NCBI GenBank assembly: GCA_009840175.1
Contig: VXOI01000207.1
Span: 1-58,748, forward strand
From: Chloroflexota bacterium
GTDB taxonomy: Bacteria; Chloroflexota; Dehalococcoidia; Lucifugimonadales; UBA3495
Length of the DNA stretch: 58,748 bases
Direction of reading: 5' to 3'
The notes beneath the pieces are model-generated. The model did not search any database. It worked only from the letters and a program-made list of their open reading frames with translations, and was not told the DNA's origin. Below, in pieces: positions 50,524-58,688 of this stretch. The position numbers and the translations under genes are program-made. Every line of letters starts with the position of its first letter. Position 1 is the stretch's first letter.

Positions 50524-51105
50524 GGAGCGCTCCACAAACCAGTGTTAACACCTTCCTAGCAAGCCACTCTGCTGAATGTTGGAACGCAGGAACACCACCC
50601 CGGCGAGTTTGATATCTGGACCAGCACCTAGTCGCGGGCCCACGGCAACCGCGTGACCCACGAACCCGAGCGGTTGCGCTCTCGTTTCGATATAGGGCGG
50701 ACCATCGCTGTCTTCGAGGACGGCCGGATCGTTGACGAATGCCACTCCCACCTACTGCAGATGTCTATACCGACGGCACCTCCGTGGTGGTTGGCGTATC
50801 CAACGTGGAGGTGCAGTTTACGCACATCAGGCGGGTCATTATGACCCAGAGATGCGCCACCAAATCGATGGCATCCACAACGAGGCGAACCGCTGGCTGC
50901 CCTGTTCGCAGCCGAGAATGGCATCTACGGGCTTGGCTATGTCATTGGCGCGGTACACGAGAGTGGGTCATCTAAAAAGCACACAACGCTTGGGCCCGCC
51001 GTTCATAGGACAACCTCCCAGCGAAAAGTTTGCAATACGGTACACTTTGGCCCACTATGGCCGTGTTTGTCCTGGAGAATCTCTCTGGGGTTATGGTCGC
51101 CTTCC
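50524..51105. other. Gap with decayed coding sequence
   Basis: About 580 bases between convergent gene groups. Two plus-strand frames read like pieces of a former gene, RLRSRFDIGRTIAVFEDGRI (about 50670-50730) and ADVYTDGTSVVVGVSNVEVQ (from about 50755) in a different frame, with no start or stop that would make a gene. I could not identify the family. Confidence 0.4.
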
Positions 51106-51552
51106 TCAGCCAACATAGGGTTCACTTGATGATCTACCGAGGGTCGATCGGGCAAACTTAATTCGCCAGGCTTCGGCCTCCTCAGACCTAGCTAATCTTG
51201 AGATCGCAGTCTCAACTTCCGACTCAAATTCCCAATATACCTCAAATCGGTGCACGTTCTTCAGAAATCCGTGATAGTCCCGGATTCTGAACTGGGACCT
51301 CAACATTGCGGGGACATCGTAGCCGACATCGATACTGTGCTTGTGAACCAGCGCCAGCAATTCCCCAGGTCTGGGCCCAATCATCTTCTTCCCCATCTTG
51401 GCCAGAGATTCAGAGAACTCATCTAGCGAATAGCCCATTTTGCGGCAGTACGCCAGGGCTTTCCTGAATTCCCCCCTTTCAAATAAAGCCGCTATTTCGT
51501 GCGGCTCAATGCGATCCGGTTCGTTTCCCTTTGGTTTGAACTCCTTCAACAT
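51106..51552 (-). CDS. Small helical protein paired with the RelE-helicase fusion
   Basis: A 148-residue helical protein: IAALFERGEFRKALAYCRKMG near the N-terminus has the look of a single TPR-like helix pair, and the rest is helical with EVYWEFESEVETAISRLARSEEAEAW. No family recognised. It starts with ATG at 51552, 12 bases after the stop of the helicase gene, and so is probably the second gene of that operon. A regulator or antitoxin-like partner for the fused RelE-like domain is one possibility, without direct evidence. Confidence 0.75.
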   Translation of the reverse strand: MLKEFKPKGNEPDRIEPHEIAALFERGEFRKALAYCRKMGYSLDEFSESLAKMGKKMIGPRPGELLALVHKHSIDVGYDVPAMLRSQFRIRDYHGFLKNVHRFEVYWEFESEVETAISRLARSEEAEAWRIKFARSTLGRSSSEPYVG

Positions 51553-51564
51553 GACCCTCAGCTC

Positions 51565-53118
51565 CTACGGCATCTCAAGCACTACCAGACGGTCTCGGGC
51601 CCTGGTGAGTGCCACGTAAATATCGATGGCGCGTCCCACCTTGCCGACCCGATGCCCAATTGGTGGCGTGCAGAGCACTATTGCCTTTCTCTCGTGTCCC
51701 TTAATCTCTCTGGGCGATGTGATTAGTATCCTTTCCCTGTTGTGCAAATCAGGCGATGTTCTGATGCCGGACCTATTGAGCTGGGCCAAGACATCCCTCA
51801 TATTCTCCCTAGCTTTACCGTTCAGGATCAGGGCAATGTCGTTGTCCCTATAGTCCTTCCGGAACGCCCGAATCGCAGCTGCGATCCGGATTCCGAGTTC
51901 CTCTCGATTTCCGACCTCCTCAGAAACAACCTTTCCCGCTTCGAAAATGGGCAAGTTCGATCCCAAGTCGCCGGGGAGCACCCCGTTGAGAGAGTTTCTG
52001 TAGAATTCGACGATCTCCCTTGAGTTCCTGTAATTGATATGGAAGGTCATCCTGCCGGTATTGGGTATCGACTCAACGCCGGTGTGCCACGAATCCAGTC
52101 GTTCCTTAAAGCGAGCTGAATCCCCCGACGGGATATTGCCTCCGATCTGGTTGAGGTCATAGAACAAGGTTACGCCGGTGTTCCGGTCGGATAATGCCTG
52201 ACCCAGGTGACTGAACCAGGCGGGGGTAAATTCCTGTCCTTCGTCGAAAACGATATGATCGACCTCTTGTGCAAGCTCGACAAGCGCATCCCTGGAGTTC
52301 GGTTTCAGGAAGTAGCAATCCGTGGCGGTACCTTGGATCAACCGCTCCAGCATGCCCTTCGATACTTCAAGGATTGCATTGTTGGCACACACGAATCCAA
52401 CAGAGTGTCCCTGGGAGGCCAAGAATCCCAGGCGATGCCACGCGCACACGGTTTTTCCAGTACCGGCTGACCCTTGGACGGCTATTCTGTGCCGGACAGG
52501 AAGCTCTACTACGTACCTTTGGGAAGGATGTAAGTAGATCTCCCATTCCTCCCTGTCGCCGTGCAGCGCTGACTCAAAGTCCTTGCTGTCGTCAAAGACG
52601 GTGTACTTTGATCGCGGAATCGTCAACCCTGTCATTTCATAGAGGGAAAGAGCGAAGCTCTGTATGCCCGTGTCAACTGTCTCCAGTGCGTCGATGAATT
52701 CGTCCTCGTCGGTAACTCCTCTGAAAGCAGCCACTTGGCCTTGAGGAAAACCCAGCGCCACCAGCGCGTCAAATACGTGATTTACCTGTATCTTGTCATC
52801 AGCAATGCCGTAAGGGACTTCTAATCCGTCATTCCTGTTGATTCGTGCCGAATCGGCCAAGTCATGCTTAACCACTCTGAAGGCAGAGAACCGTTCTCCT
52901 TCGATTTTGCAAAGTATGCGATAGTTCATATCAACTGAAAGCGAGAAAAAAGGCGAAGATCTCAGAGGGTGTAGTCGCCATCCCGGGTTGGCCTCCTCCC
53001 TCAGGGCTTTTGCGTCTTGTCTCCTTACAGTGCGAAGAATAGTCCAGCATTTTCCTTCCAGACCTGAACTCAGGCTGGAGAGGTCCGACAGAAAGTCTTC
53101 TGTAAAGTTGACTTCCAT
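51565..53118 (-). CDS. RelE/ParE-like domain fused to a superfamily I (UvrD-type) helicase
   Basis: A 517-residue protein. Residues 1-88 (VNFTEDFLSDLSSL, GWRLHPLRSSPFFSLSVDMN, YRILCKIEGERFSAFRVVKHD) follow the beta-alpha-alpha-beta-beta-beta pattern of RelE/ParE toxins. A linker and a Q-motif-like HPSQ (about 198-201) come before a UvrD-type helicase with Walker A GSAGTGKT (215-223 region), Walker B HIVFDEGQEF, a DEGQ box, and motif VI YVALTRARDRLVVLE. The helicase is shorter than UvrD or Rep and lacks the large 1B/2B insertions. ATG at 53118 has GGAGG six bases upstream; TTG at 53121 is less likely. Such fusions occur in mobile and defence-rich regions. A small gene follows. Confidence 0.88.
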   Translation of the reverse strand: MEVNFTEDFLSDLSSLSSGLEGKCWTILRTVRRQDAKALREEANPGWRLHPLRSSPFFSLSVDMNYRILCKIEGERFSAFRVVKHDLADSARINRNDGLEVPYGIADDKIQVNHVFDALVALGFPQGQVAAFRGVTDEDEFIDALETVDTGIQSFALSLYEMTGLTIPRSKYTVFDDSKDFESALHGDREEWEIYLHPSQRYVVELPVRHRIAVQGSAGTGKTVCAWHRLGFLASQGHSVGFVCANNAILEVSKGMLERLIQGTATDCYFLKPNSRDALVELAQEVDHIVFDEGQEFTPAWFSHLGQALSDRNTGVTLFYDLNQIGGNIPSGDSARFKERLDSWHTGVESIPNTGRMTFHINYRNSREIVEFYRNSLNGVLPGDLGSNLPIFEAGKVVSEEVGNREELGIRIAAAIRAFRKDYRDNDIALILNGKARENMRDVLAQLNRSGIRTSPDLHNRERILITSPREIKGHERKAIVLCTPPIGHRVGKVGRAIDIYVALTRARDRLVVLEMP

Positions 53119-53237
53119 CAATGGCCTCCGGTATTTTCGAATAGATTCATCGACTCACAAGGTTCACAAGGTATTGAATTTCATTGCCTGATGATGCCCA
53201 TCAAACCGATGCTTCTTGAGCGGGTTCCCGGTACCTC

Positions 53238-53265
53238 TGAAGTGGACCCGGAAATTGGGACAGGT
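53238..53265. repeat. Solo insertion-sequence end
   Basis: GAAGTGGACCCGGAAATTGGGACAGG resembles the terminal-repeat-like sequence at 33561-33587 (GAGGTGGACCC...TTGGACAGG) in the same orientation. No transposase lies next to it. It is read here as the remaining end of a lost insertion sequence. Confidence 0.6.
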
Positions 53266-53404
53266 AGCTAATCCAGAGTCCCGCTCCTAACCTATCGGGT
53301 GCGAACTACGTCCAACACGCGGTCATCCCCAGCGTCTCAAACTTTATTTGAGACCGACTTCTTGCGCGTGCGGAAGCGACCGTCCGGATACCGCAGCAGA
53401 CATA

Positions 53405-54010
53405 TCAGATTTGCAATCTTCCATCCAATATGACCCTTGCCCTTTCAAAGCTTGGCAAGAGTGGTTCAATTGCGTCAGGGTTGAGTTCTCCCAACAGCTC
53501 ATACGACTTCTTTCCCTTTTTGTATGGGCCGGTGCAGTTTCGTGTCGCATGGGATAGATTGTCCTGAACGGTCTTCCTGTCTCTGGACTCCAGGTTGTGG
53601 GTCGCGGGCAATGCAGACACCTGCAAACACTGGCCGTAATGGGAGGACAAGGAGTCCCGGTCCGCGACGATCCAAGTTTCCATGCACGTCGCCATAAGTA
53701 GAACCTGTTCGTCTGTAGCACCCGGCGGTATAGCCCAACCATCTCTCTTATTGAGGTGTGCCCAGGGAGAATTAACGTCCTCTACAGAGTCCTCGCTATC
53801 CACGAGCAGTACGATGTAATCACCGCTGGATGCCTTGGCGTGAGCAGCCGTGAAGCCGGTGTAGGCCGAGTTTCTTGCTCCGCAAGCTGTCAGCTTCGGC
53901 ATCCTTTTCTCAAATCCGCATTTCATCAGCAGCTTGTTGAAGCCCTCTCGGCACTTGATGTCCAATTGCTTGTCTCCCCCTCCCTCAAGATAAATGTGCG
54001 CCTTCACCAC
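53405..54010 (-). CDS. DUF4276 TOPRIM-like protein
   Basis: A 201-residue protein with the DUF4276 layout: YLEGGGDK near the N-terminus (the acidic E of a TOPRIM site), then YIVLLVDSEDSV (about 64-75, acidic D-S-E-D pair), and a helical C-terminal half with QDNLSHATRNC. TOPRIM-type proteins cut or bind nucleic acid. It starts with GTG at 54010, overlapping the end of the ATPase gene by 7 bases, with GGAGG shortly before it. ATPase plus TOPRIM partner is the layout of OLD-type and PARIS-type defence pairs. Confidence 0.85.
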   Translation of the reverse strand: MVKAHIYLEGGGDKQLDIKCREGFNKLLMKCGFEKRMPKLTACGARNSAYTGFTAAHAKASSGDYIVLLVDSEDSVEDVNSPWAHLNKRDGWAIPPGATDEQVLLMATCMETWIVADRDSLSSHYGQCLQVSALPATHNLESRDRKTVQDNLSHATRNCTGPYKKGKKSYELLGELNPDAIEPLLPSFERARVILDGRLQI

Positions 54011-55194
54011 CTGACTCCTCCCAGTTCACCTTTGGTCCAAAGGCGGCCAAGGCTATATTCCTCCAACCACTTTGTCAGATCCTGTCCATTAAGACGATTC
54101 ATCGAAGTGCGCCCGTCGTGCTTTTCGCATACCACCACTGATTCCACCTGGTCAGATAGTGCATCGACCAATATATCTGAGTGCGTGGTGACTATCAGCT
54201 GGCATTTCGCGGAGGCCTCCACCATGAGATCGGCTATTTTGGGCAACAGGTCCGGGTGCATACCCGTTTCCGGCTCCTCTATACACACGAGAGACGGAGG
54301 ACGAGGATTTAGCAAGATCGCCAAGAGGCAGAGGTACTTCATGCTGCCGTCTGAGAGGCGTGTGGCAGGTATCGCAAGATTTCCCTCTGTGAAGAACACC
54401 TGAACCGAACCACCCTCGAAGTTCAGTTCAAAATCCCTCAACCCTTCGTAAGCGTCTATCAAGTGGTCAATAAGACTGGACTTGGTCTTTGGGTCTTGTC
54501 GGATCGAATTGAGGAACATTCCAAGATTCGAAAAATCCTCCATGAGAGGTGTAGGACGGACATCGGTACTCTGTGGCTGCCTAAGAGCAGCCCTCCGCCC
54601 CAAGGTCCATTCGCGGTAAAGGCTAATGCCATCGTACAGGCTGCTGAGATGAGCGAGTTCCGGATATAGGTCGGGGTCTTTCCTCTGGGAGAGTATGGAT
54701 TCATCGTCAGAAACATCATCTCTCTGAAGCGGCCTACGATTGTCCTCACCCTTGACCGCCAGAGCAGGGCGACCATCCTGGAAACGGTAGAAAAAAAAGG
54801 GATCGGTGTGCCCGTAGTCCGGTTGCTGATTTTCAACCCGCTCATCGACCAGATGAAAGGCCTGATCAACCTCCCGAAACTCTATCCTATGGCGGAGCAA
54901 ACGTCTGTCATCGCTGGGATTCTCCAAAGTGGTCTCAACCCTGGCCGTGGGGCCAGGCTGTCTTTCCCAAATCCAATTGCGGACCCCGCCCCCGTTGCGA
55001 ATAGGCGCGCTCAACTGCACGGGAGCGGACTTCAAGACTTCAAAGCAGTCAAGCAAGTTGGACTTGCCGGATCCGTTTGGACCTATCAGCACGTTAAGCG
55101 GTTCAAGATCCAAGCTGAGACCCTCCGGGCCGAAGGAGAGGAGATTCTTCAGCGTGATATTTCGAATGGTCGTGTTTCTTCTTCGCGCTTGCAT
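54004..55194 (-). CDS. AAA family ATPase (ABC/OLD-like) of an ATPase-TOPRIM pair
   Basis: A 396-residue ATPase. Walker A is GPNGSGKS (38-45), the signature-like region is RLSDGSMKYLCLLAIL (about 279-294), Walker B is LVCIEEPETGMHPDLL (about 302-317) and the H-loop is VTTHSDILVDAL. The order and length fit AAA_21/OLD-type ATPases that work with a separate TOPRIM protein. ATG at 55194. TATAAT at 55235-55240 on the minus strand may be its -10, but no matching -35 is seen. The downstream DUF4276 gene overlaps its stop. The pair resembles the PARIS and OLD/Gabija groups, but exact membership cannot be decided by eye. Confidence 0.9.
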   Translation of the reverse strand: MQARRRNTTIRNITLKNLLSFGPEGLSLDLEPLNVLIGPNGSGKSNLLDCFEVLKSAPVQLSAPIRNGGGVRNWIWERQPGPTARVETTLENPSDDRRLLRHRIEFREVDQAFHLVDERVENQQPDYGHTDPFFFYRFQDGRPALAVKGEDNRRPLQRDDVSDDESILSQRKDPDLYPELAHLSSLYDGISLYREWTLGRRAALRQPQSTDVRPTPLMEDFSNLGMFLNSIRQDPKTKSSLIDHLIDAYEGLRDFELNFEGGSVQVFFTEGNLAIPATRLSDGSMKYLCLLAILLNPRPPSLVCIEEPETGMHPDLLPKIADLMVEASAKCQLIVTTHSDILVDALSDQVESVVVCEKHDGRTSMNRLNGQDLTKWLEEYSLGRLWTKGELGGVRW

Positions 55195-55232
55195 GTCTGC
55201 CGCCCTGCACCGGCTCTCCCATTTTTGTTTAT

Positions 55233-55529
55233 AGATTATACGCCTTCAGCCGGGAACGAGAATATCCGGTATTGCCGCTTTTCCACCTTACACGACCTCC
55301 CCCTTCGGGCATCCGGTAGCCGACGCGGGGCTCGGTAATAATGTACCTGGGGTTGCTGCCGTCCTCCCCCAGCTTCCTGCGCAATCCCATCAGCAGGGTG
55401 CGCAGCGCCCGCAGGTTCCCCAGCCGGTCCGGGCTCCACACCCGACCCCAGTTCCGCCAGTAGGTCGAACTCTGTGGCCGTAATCTCCCCTGACAGCGTC
55501 AACTGGCGCCGGACGTAGTCGATGCTCAA
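55233..55529 (-). pseudogene. Response-regulator winged-helix remnant (frame-shifted)
   Basis: Two overlapping frames give the two parts of an OmpR-type DNA-binding domain: LSIDYVRRQLTLSGEITATEFDLLAELG from the frame beginning at 55529, and LGNLRALRTLLMGLRRKLGE plus YIITEPRVGYRMPEGG from the frame ending near 55229. They belong together but differ in frame around 55440, with the recognition-helix region lost. The sequence is close to that of the hybrid protein at 56029-58431, so this is a decayed paralogue. Confidence 0.82.
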
Positions 55530-55555
55530 CCCCCACGGCGTGGGCCGCCAACGGC

Positions 55556-55966
55556 TTATTTCTCGAACACCAGGGCGCGCCCGTCGGCGCTCTCTATGGT
55601 CAGCCGCAACTCATCTGAGGAGTATCGTTGCGCGCCAAGCAGGATATCCTTCATAGCGCGCTCCTGCTCGAACAGGCCAGGACCCGGGCATCCACGCTCA
55701 TGCTAGGACAACTCTGCAATCGTGAACGATTCCCCGTCCGCCTCGTAGCTGCCCCAATAGGTGTTGCATCCGGTGTCTCCGGTGATCCCGTTCCCGTCCT
55801 CAGAGAACGAGAAGGTCGCCGCACTGCCCTCCAGCGCGGGTTGGGGGGCGGAAGCGGGACCCAATGCCACCAAAGTCCAGGAGGTGTGACGCAGGGACTC
55901 GTCCGCGCTGGTACAGGAGATGACCAGGACCAGTACGCCGATGGCTACTATCACCCGTAAACGCAT
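55556..55966 (-). pseudogene. META-domain lipoprotein with an internal stop
   Basis: A lipoprotein signal with lipobox VISC (Cys18) is followed by a META/HslJ-like domain: HTSWTLVALG, then GDTGCNTYWGSYEADGESF. The frame is cut by TAG at 55703-55705. After the stop the same frame continues with sensible family sequence (GCPGPGLFEQERAMKDILLG, SADGRALVFEK) to TAA at 55556-55558. It is therefore one 137-codon gene broken by a nonsense mutation or by a small compensated indel near 55700. The truncated product (87 residues) would lack the C-terminal strands. META proteins are linked to novobiocin resistance and stress in other bacteria. Confidence 0.78.
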
Positions 55967-56028
55967 CCTCGGACCTCAACCTCAATGGTGGCTACCCACT
56001 CCAGGGACATAAAGTACCCAACACGCAG

Positions 56029-58431
56029 TCAGCCGCCGTCATCCGCACCGGTTGCCCCTTCCTCCTCCCCAGCCGCCATCCGGTACCCCACCCGTGGCTC
56101 GGCGAAGATATAGGTGGGGTTGGCGGCGTCGTCCCCCAGCTTGCGCCGCAGATGCTTCAGGTGGGTGCGCAGCGCCCGCAGGCTCCCCGGCTTGCCCGGA
56201 CTCCACACCCGCCTGAGCAGCCGGTCATGGGTCACCACCCGCCCGGCCTCCACGGCCAGCGCCGCCAGCAGGTCGAACTCGATGGGGGTCAGCGCCGCCG
56301 GGCGTCCCGAGACCGTCACGCTGCGAGCGGCGTAGTCGATGGTCAGGCCGCCCAGCGCGAAGGGTTCCGCCGGCCCCGGGAACTGGGGTTCCCCGACCCG
56401 GCGCAGGGCCGCCCGCACTCGGGCCACCAGCTCCGTGGGCGAGAAGGGCTTGGCGATGTAGTCGGTGGCCCCCTGCTCCAGGAGCCTGGCGACCACCTCG
56501 TCCCTGCCGTAGGCTGACAGGAAGATCACCGGGATCCGGGAGACGGCCAGCAGGTCTCCCATCAGCTCCTCCCCGTCGCGCTCCGGCAGCATCAGGTCCA
56601 GCAGGGCCAGGCGGGGGCTGTGTTCCCCCATCAGCGACAGCGCCTCCTCCGGGTCTGCGGTCACCATTGGCCGGAACCCGGCGGCGGTGAGGGTCTCCCG
56701 CACCGACCGCAGCATCAGGGGGTCGTCGTCCACCACCAGGACCGTTCCCGCTGATTGCCCGCCAGACTGGGAGCGGGCGGCACGGCGGGCGGGTTCGGCC
56801 TCCCGGACCTCCGGCAGGGTGAAGGCGAACCGCGCCCCCAGGCCCGGCCCGTCGCTCTCGGCCCGGATGCGGCCTCCGTGGGCCTCCACTATCCCCTTGC
56901 AGATGGCCAGCCCCAGGCCGGTGTTGCCACCCGAACCGGAATCGTCCCCCTCTGTGCCGGAGAACCTGCGGAACAGACGGGGCAGGTCCTCGGCGGGTAT
57001 CCCCCGGCCCCGGTCGGCCACCGAGACCTCGACGTGACCGCCCTGCCTCACGGCGGACACCCGGATGACCGAGTCCTCCGGGGAGTGCCGGGCCGCGTTG
57101 GACAGCAGGTTGCCGATGACCTGAACGATGCGCTGCCGGTCGGCCAGCACCAGGGGTAGGTCCGGCGCTATCTCCATGGCGAGTTGGTTCCGGCCCCCGG
57201 CGCTGGCGAAGACGTTCCTGGCCCGGTCCACCAGCGCAGCAACCTCCGCCGGTTCCGGGTCCACCGGCAGCGTGCCCGTCTCGATGCGGGCCACGTCCAA
57301 CAGGTCGCCGATGAGCTCCCGCATGTGGTCGGTCCGGTCGGCGATGATCCGGAAGAACTGGCGCATCTCGGCCGGGTCCAGCCCGCCGGCCGACTCCAGC
57401 AAGGTGGCGATGGAGCCCTTGACCGCGGCCAGGGGCATCCGCAGCTCGTGGCTGACCATGGCCAGGAACTCGGCCCGCAGCCGCTCCTGCTCCTCCACGG
57501 CGCTCATGTCCTGCATGGTGACCACCACCGACTCCACCTCCCCTTCCCCGGACGGTGCACCGGAGCGGATGGGCGTGGCGTTGAGCAGCACGGTCACGCT
57601 CCGCCCGTCGGGGGCCGCCATGACGATCTCCTCGGCCCGCACCGTCTCGGTGGAGCCCAGCATCCGCGCTATGGGGAACTCGGCCAGGGAGAACTCGCGC
57701 CCGTCGGCGCGCCGCACGGTCATCAACCCCAGGAGGTCCTCCGGCGTCTGGCCGGGGTCCCGCAGGCCGTCGACGATCCGGCGGGCCTCCCGGTTGAAGG
57801 ACACCGAGGCCCCCGTCTTGATGTCGAAGACCACCACGCCCACCGGGGAGATGTCGATGAGGGTCTCAAGTCCAGCCCTGGCGCGCTGCTCGTCCCGGTG
57901 CCGGCGGGTGTTGGCAATGACCAGTGCCGCCTGGGAGGCGAACATCACCATCGTCTCCTCGTCTTCCTGGGTGAACTCCCGGCCCGGCTCGTCGCTGCCC
58001 ACCAGGATGGTGCCCACCCGCACGCCCTGGTGGAGTATCGGGGCTGCGATGAAGGCGGTGATAGTTACGGGCGAGCGGAACTCCGCAAAGCCGATAGACC
58101 TGGTGAACTCCTCCAGCCGGCCCCTCCGCAGCGATCCCGTAAGGGCGTTCAGGTACTCGAAGAACACCTGCCCCTGGGGGGCCTGCCACAGCCGCTCCAT
58201 GTCGCCGGGGTCGAAACCCAGCACCAGGTAGTCCTGCACCCGGCCCGAATCGTCCTGGGTGATGATCGCGGCGTAGGGCGCGTCGGTCAGGGATCGGGCG
58301 CTGTCCATCACGGCCCGCAGCGCCGTGTCCACGTCCAGGCTCTCGTTGATGCGCAGGCTGGCCTGGCTCAGGCGGGAGAGACGGTCTCCCAGCGGTTCCG
58401 TTCCCTGGGTCGGCTGGCCCTCATTCTCCAA
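56029..58431 (-). CDS. Soluble hybrid histidine kinase with receiver and DNA-binding domain in one chain
   Basis: An 800-residue protein without membrane helix. Order of domains: GAF (about 30-180), PAS (about 187-310), HisKA with His328 in MVSHELRMPL, GHKL ATPase (about 425-540: NLLSNAARHS, VADRGRGIP, NTGLGLAI), receiver (about 562-680: VVDDD, phospho-accepting Asp612 in LLDLMLP, AKPFS) and a C-terminal OmpR-type winged helix (about 700-790: LTPIEFDLLAALAVEAG, RTHLKHLRRKLGDD, AEPRVGYRM). It could sense, transmit and act on DNA without a partner. ATG at 58431. Remnants of similar DNA-binding domains lie at 36867-37235 and 55233-55529. Targets unknown. Confidence 0.94.
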   Translation of the reverse strand: MENEGQPTQGTEPLGDRLSRLSQASLRINESLDVDTALRAVMDSARSLTDAPYAAIITQDDSGRVQDYLVLGFDPGDMERLWQAPQGQVFFEYLNALTGSLRRGRLEEFTRSIGFAEFRSPVTITAFIAAPILHQGVRVGTILVGSDEPGREFTQEDEETMVMFASQAALVIANTRRHRDEQRARAGLETLIDISPVGVVVFDIKTGASVSFNREARRIVDGLRDPGQTPEDLLGLMTVRRADGREFSLAEFPIARMLGSTETVRAEEIVMAAPDGRSVTVLLNATPIRSGAPSGEGEVESVVVTMQDMSAVEEQERLRAEFLAMVSHELRMPLAAVKGSIATLLESAGGLDPAEMRQFFRIIADRTDHMRELIGDLLDVARIETGTLPVDPEPAEVAALVDRARNVFASAGGRNQLAMEIAPDLPLVLADRQRIVQVIGNLLSNAARHSPEDSVIRVSAVRQGGHVEVSVADRGRGIPAEDLPRLFRRFSGTEGDDSGSGGNTGLGLAICKGIVEAHGGRIRAESDGPGLGARFAFTLPEVREAEPARRAARSQSGGQSAGTVLVVDDDPLMLRSVRETLTAAGFRPMVTADPEEALSLMGEHSPRLALLDLMLPERDGEELMGDLLAVSRIPVIFLSAYGRDEVVARLLEQGATDYIAKPFSPTELVARVRAALRRVGEPQFPGPAEPFALGGLTIDYAARSVTVSGRPAALTPIEFDLLAALAVEAGRVVTHDRLLRRVWSPGKPGSLRALRTHLKHLRRKLGDDAANPTYIFAEPRVGYRMAAGEEEGATGADDGG

Positions 58432-58688
58432 CTTGCGACCTCCTTCAGGGTCCTGGAATGGATGGCCTTATCGGGCGAATTCTAGCAAATTGGCCTGAAC
58501 TTCACCACTAGCTCACCAAATTAGTGGCTATCTTCACCCACACTTCATTCACGAATCCCTACACTGGTTACGCTTGTCCGTGTGGAACTTTTCGTCCACG
58601 GGACCCAGGCCCTAAAGACTTGGCAAACCCCGTCTCGCACCCAACGGCCGGGGCGAAACGCCATCAATTAAAGGAGGCCTCGGCAACC

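Noticed and set aside
55703-55705. Pyrrolysine at the TAG in the META lipoprotein gene
   Set aside because: META proteins have no conserved Pyl site and nothing in the window suggests pyl genes.
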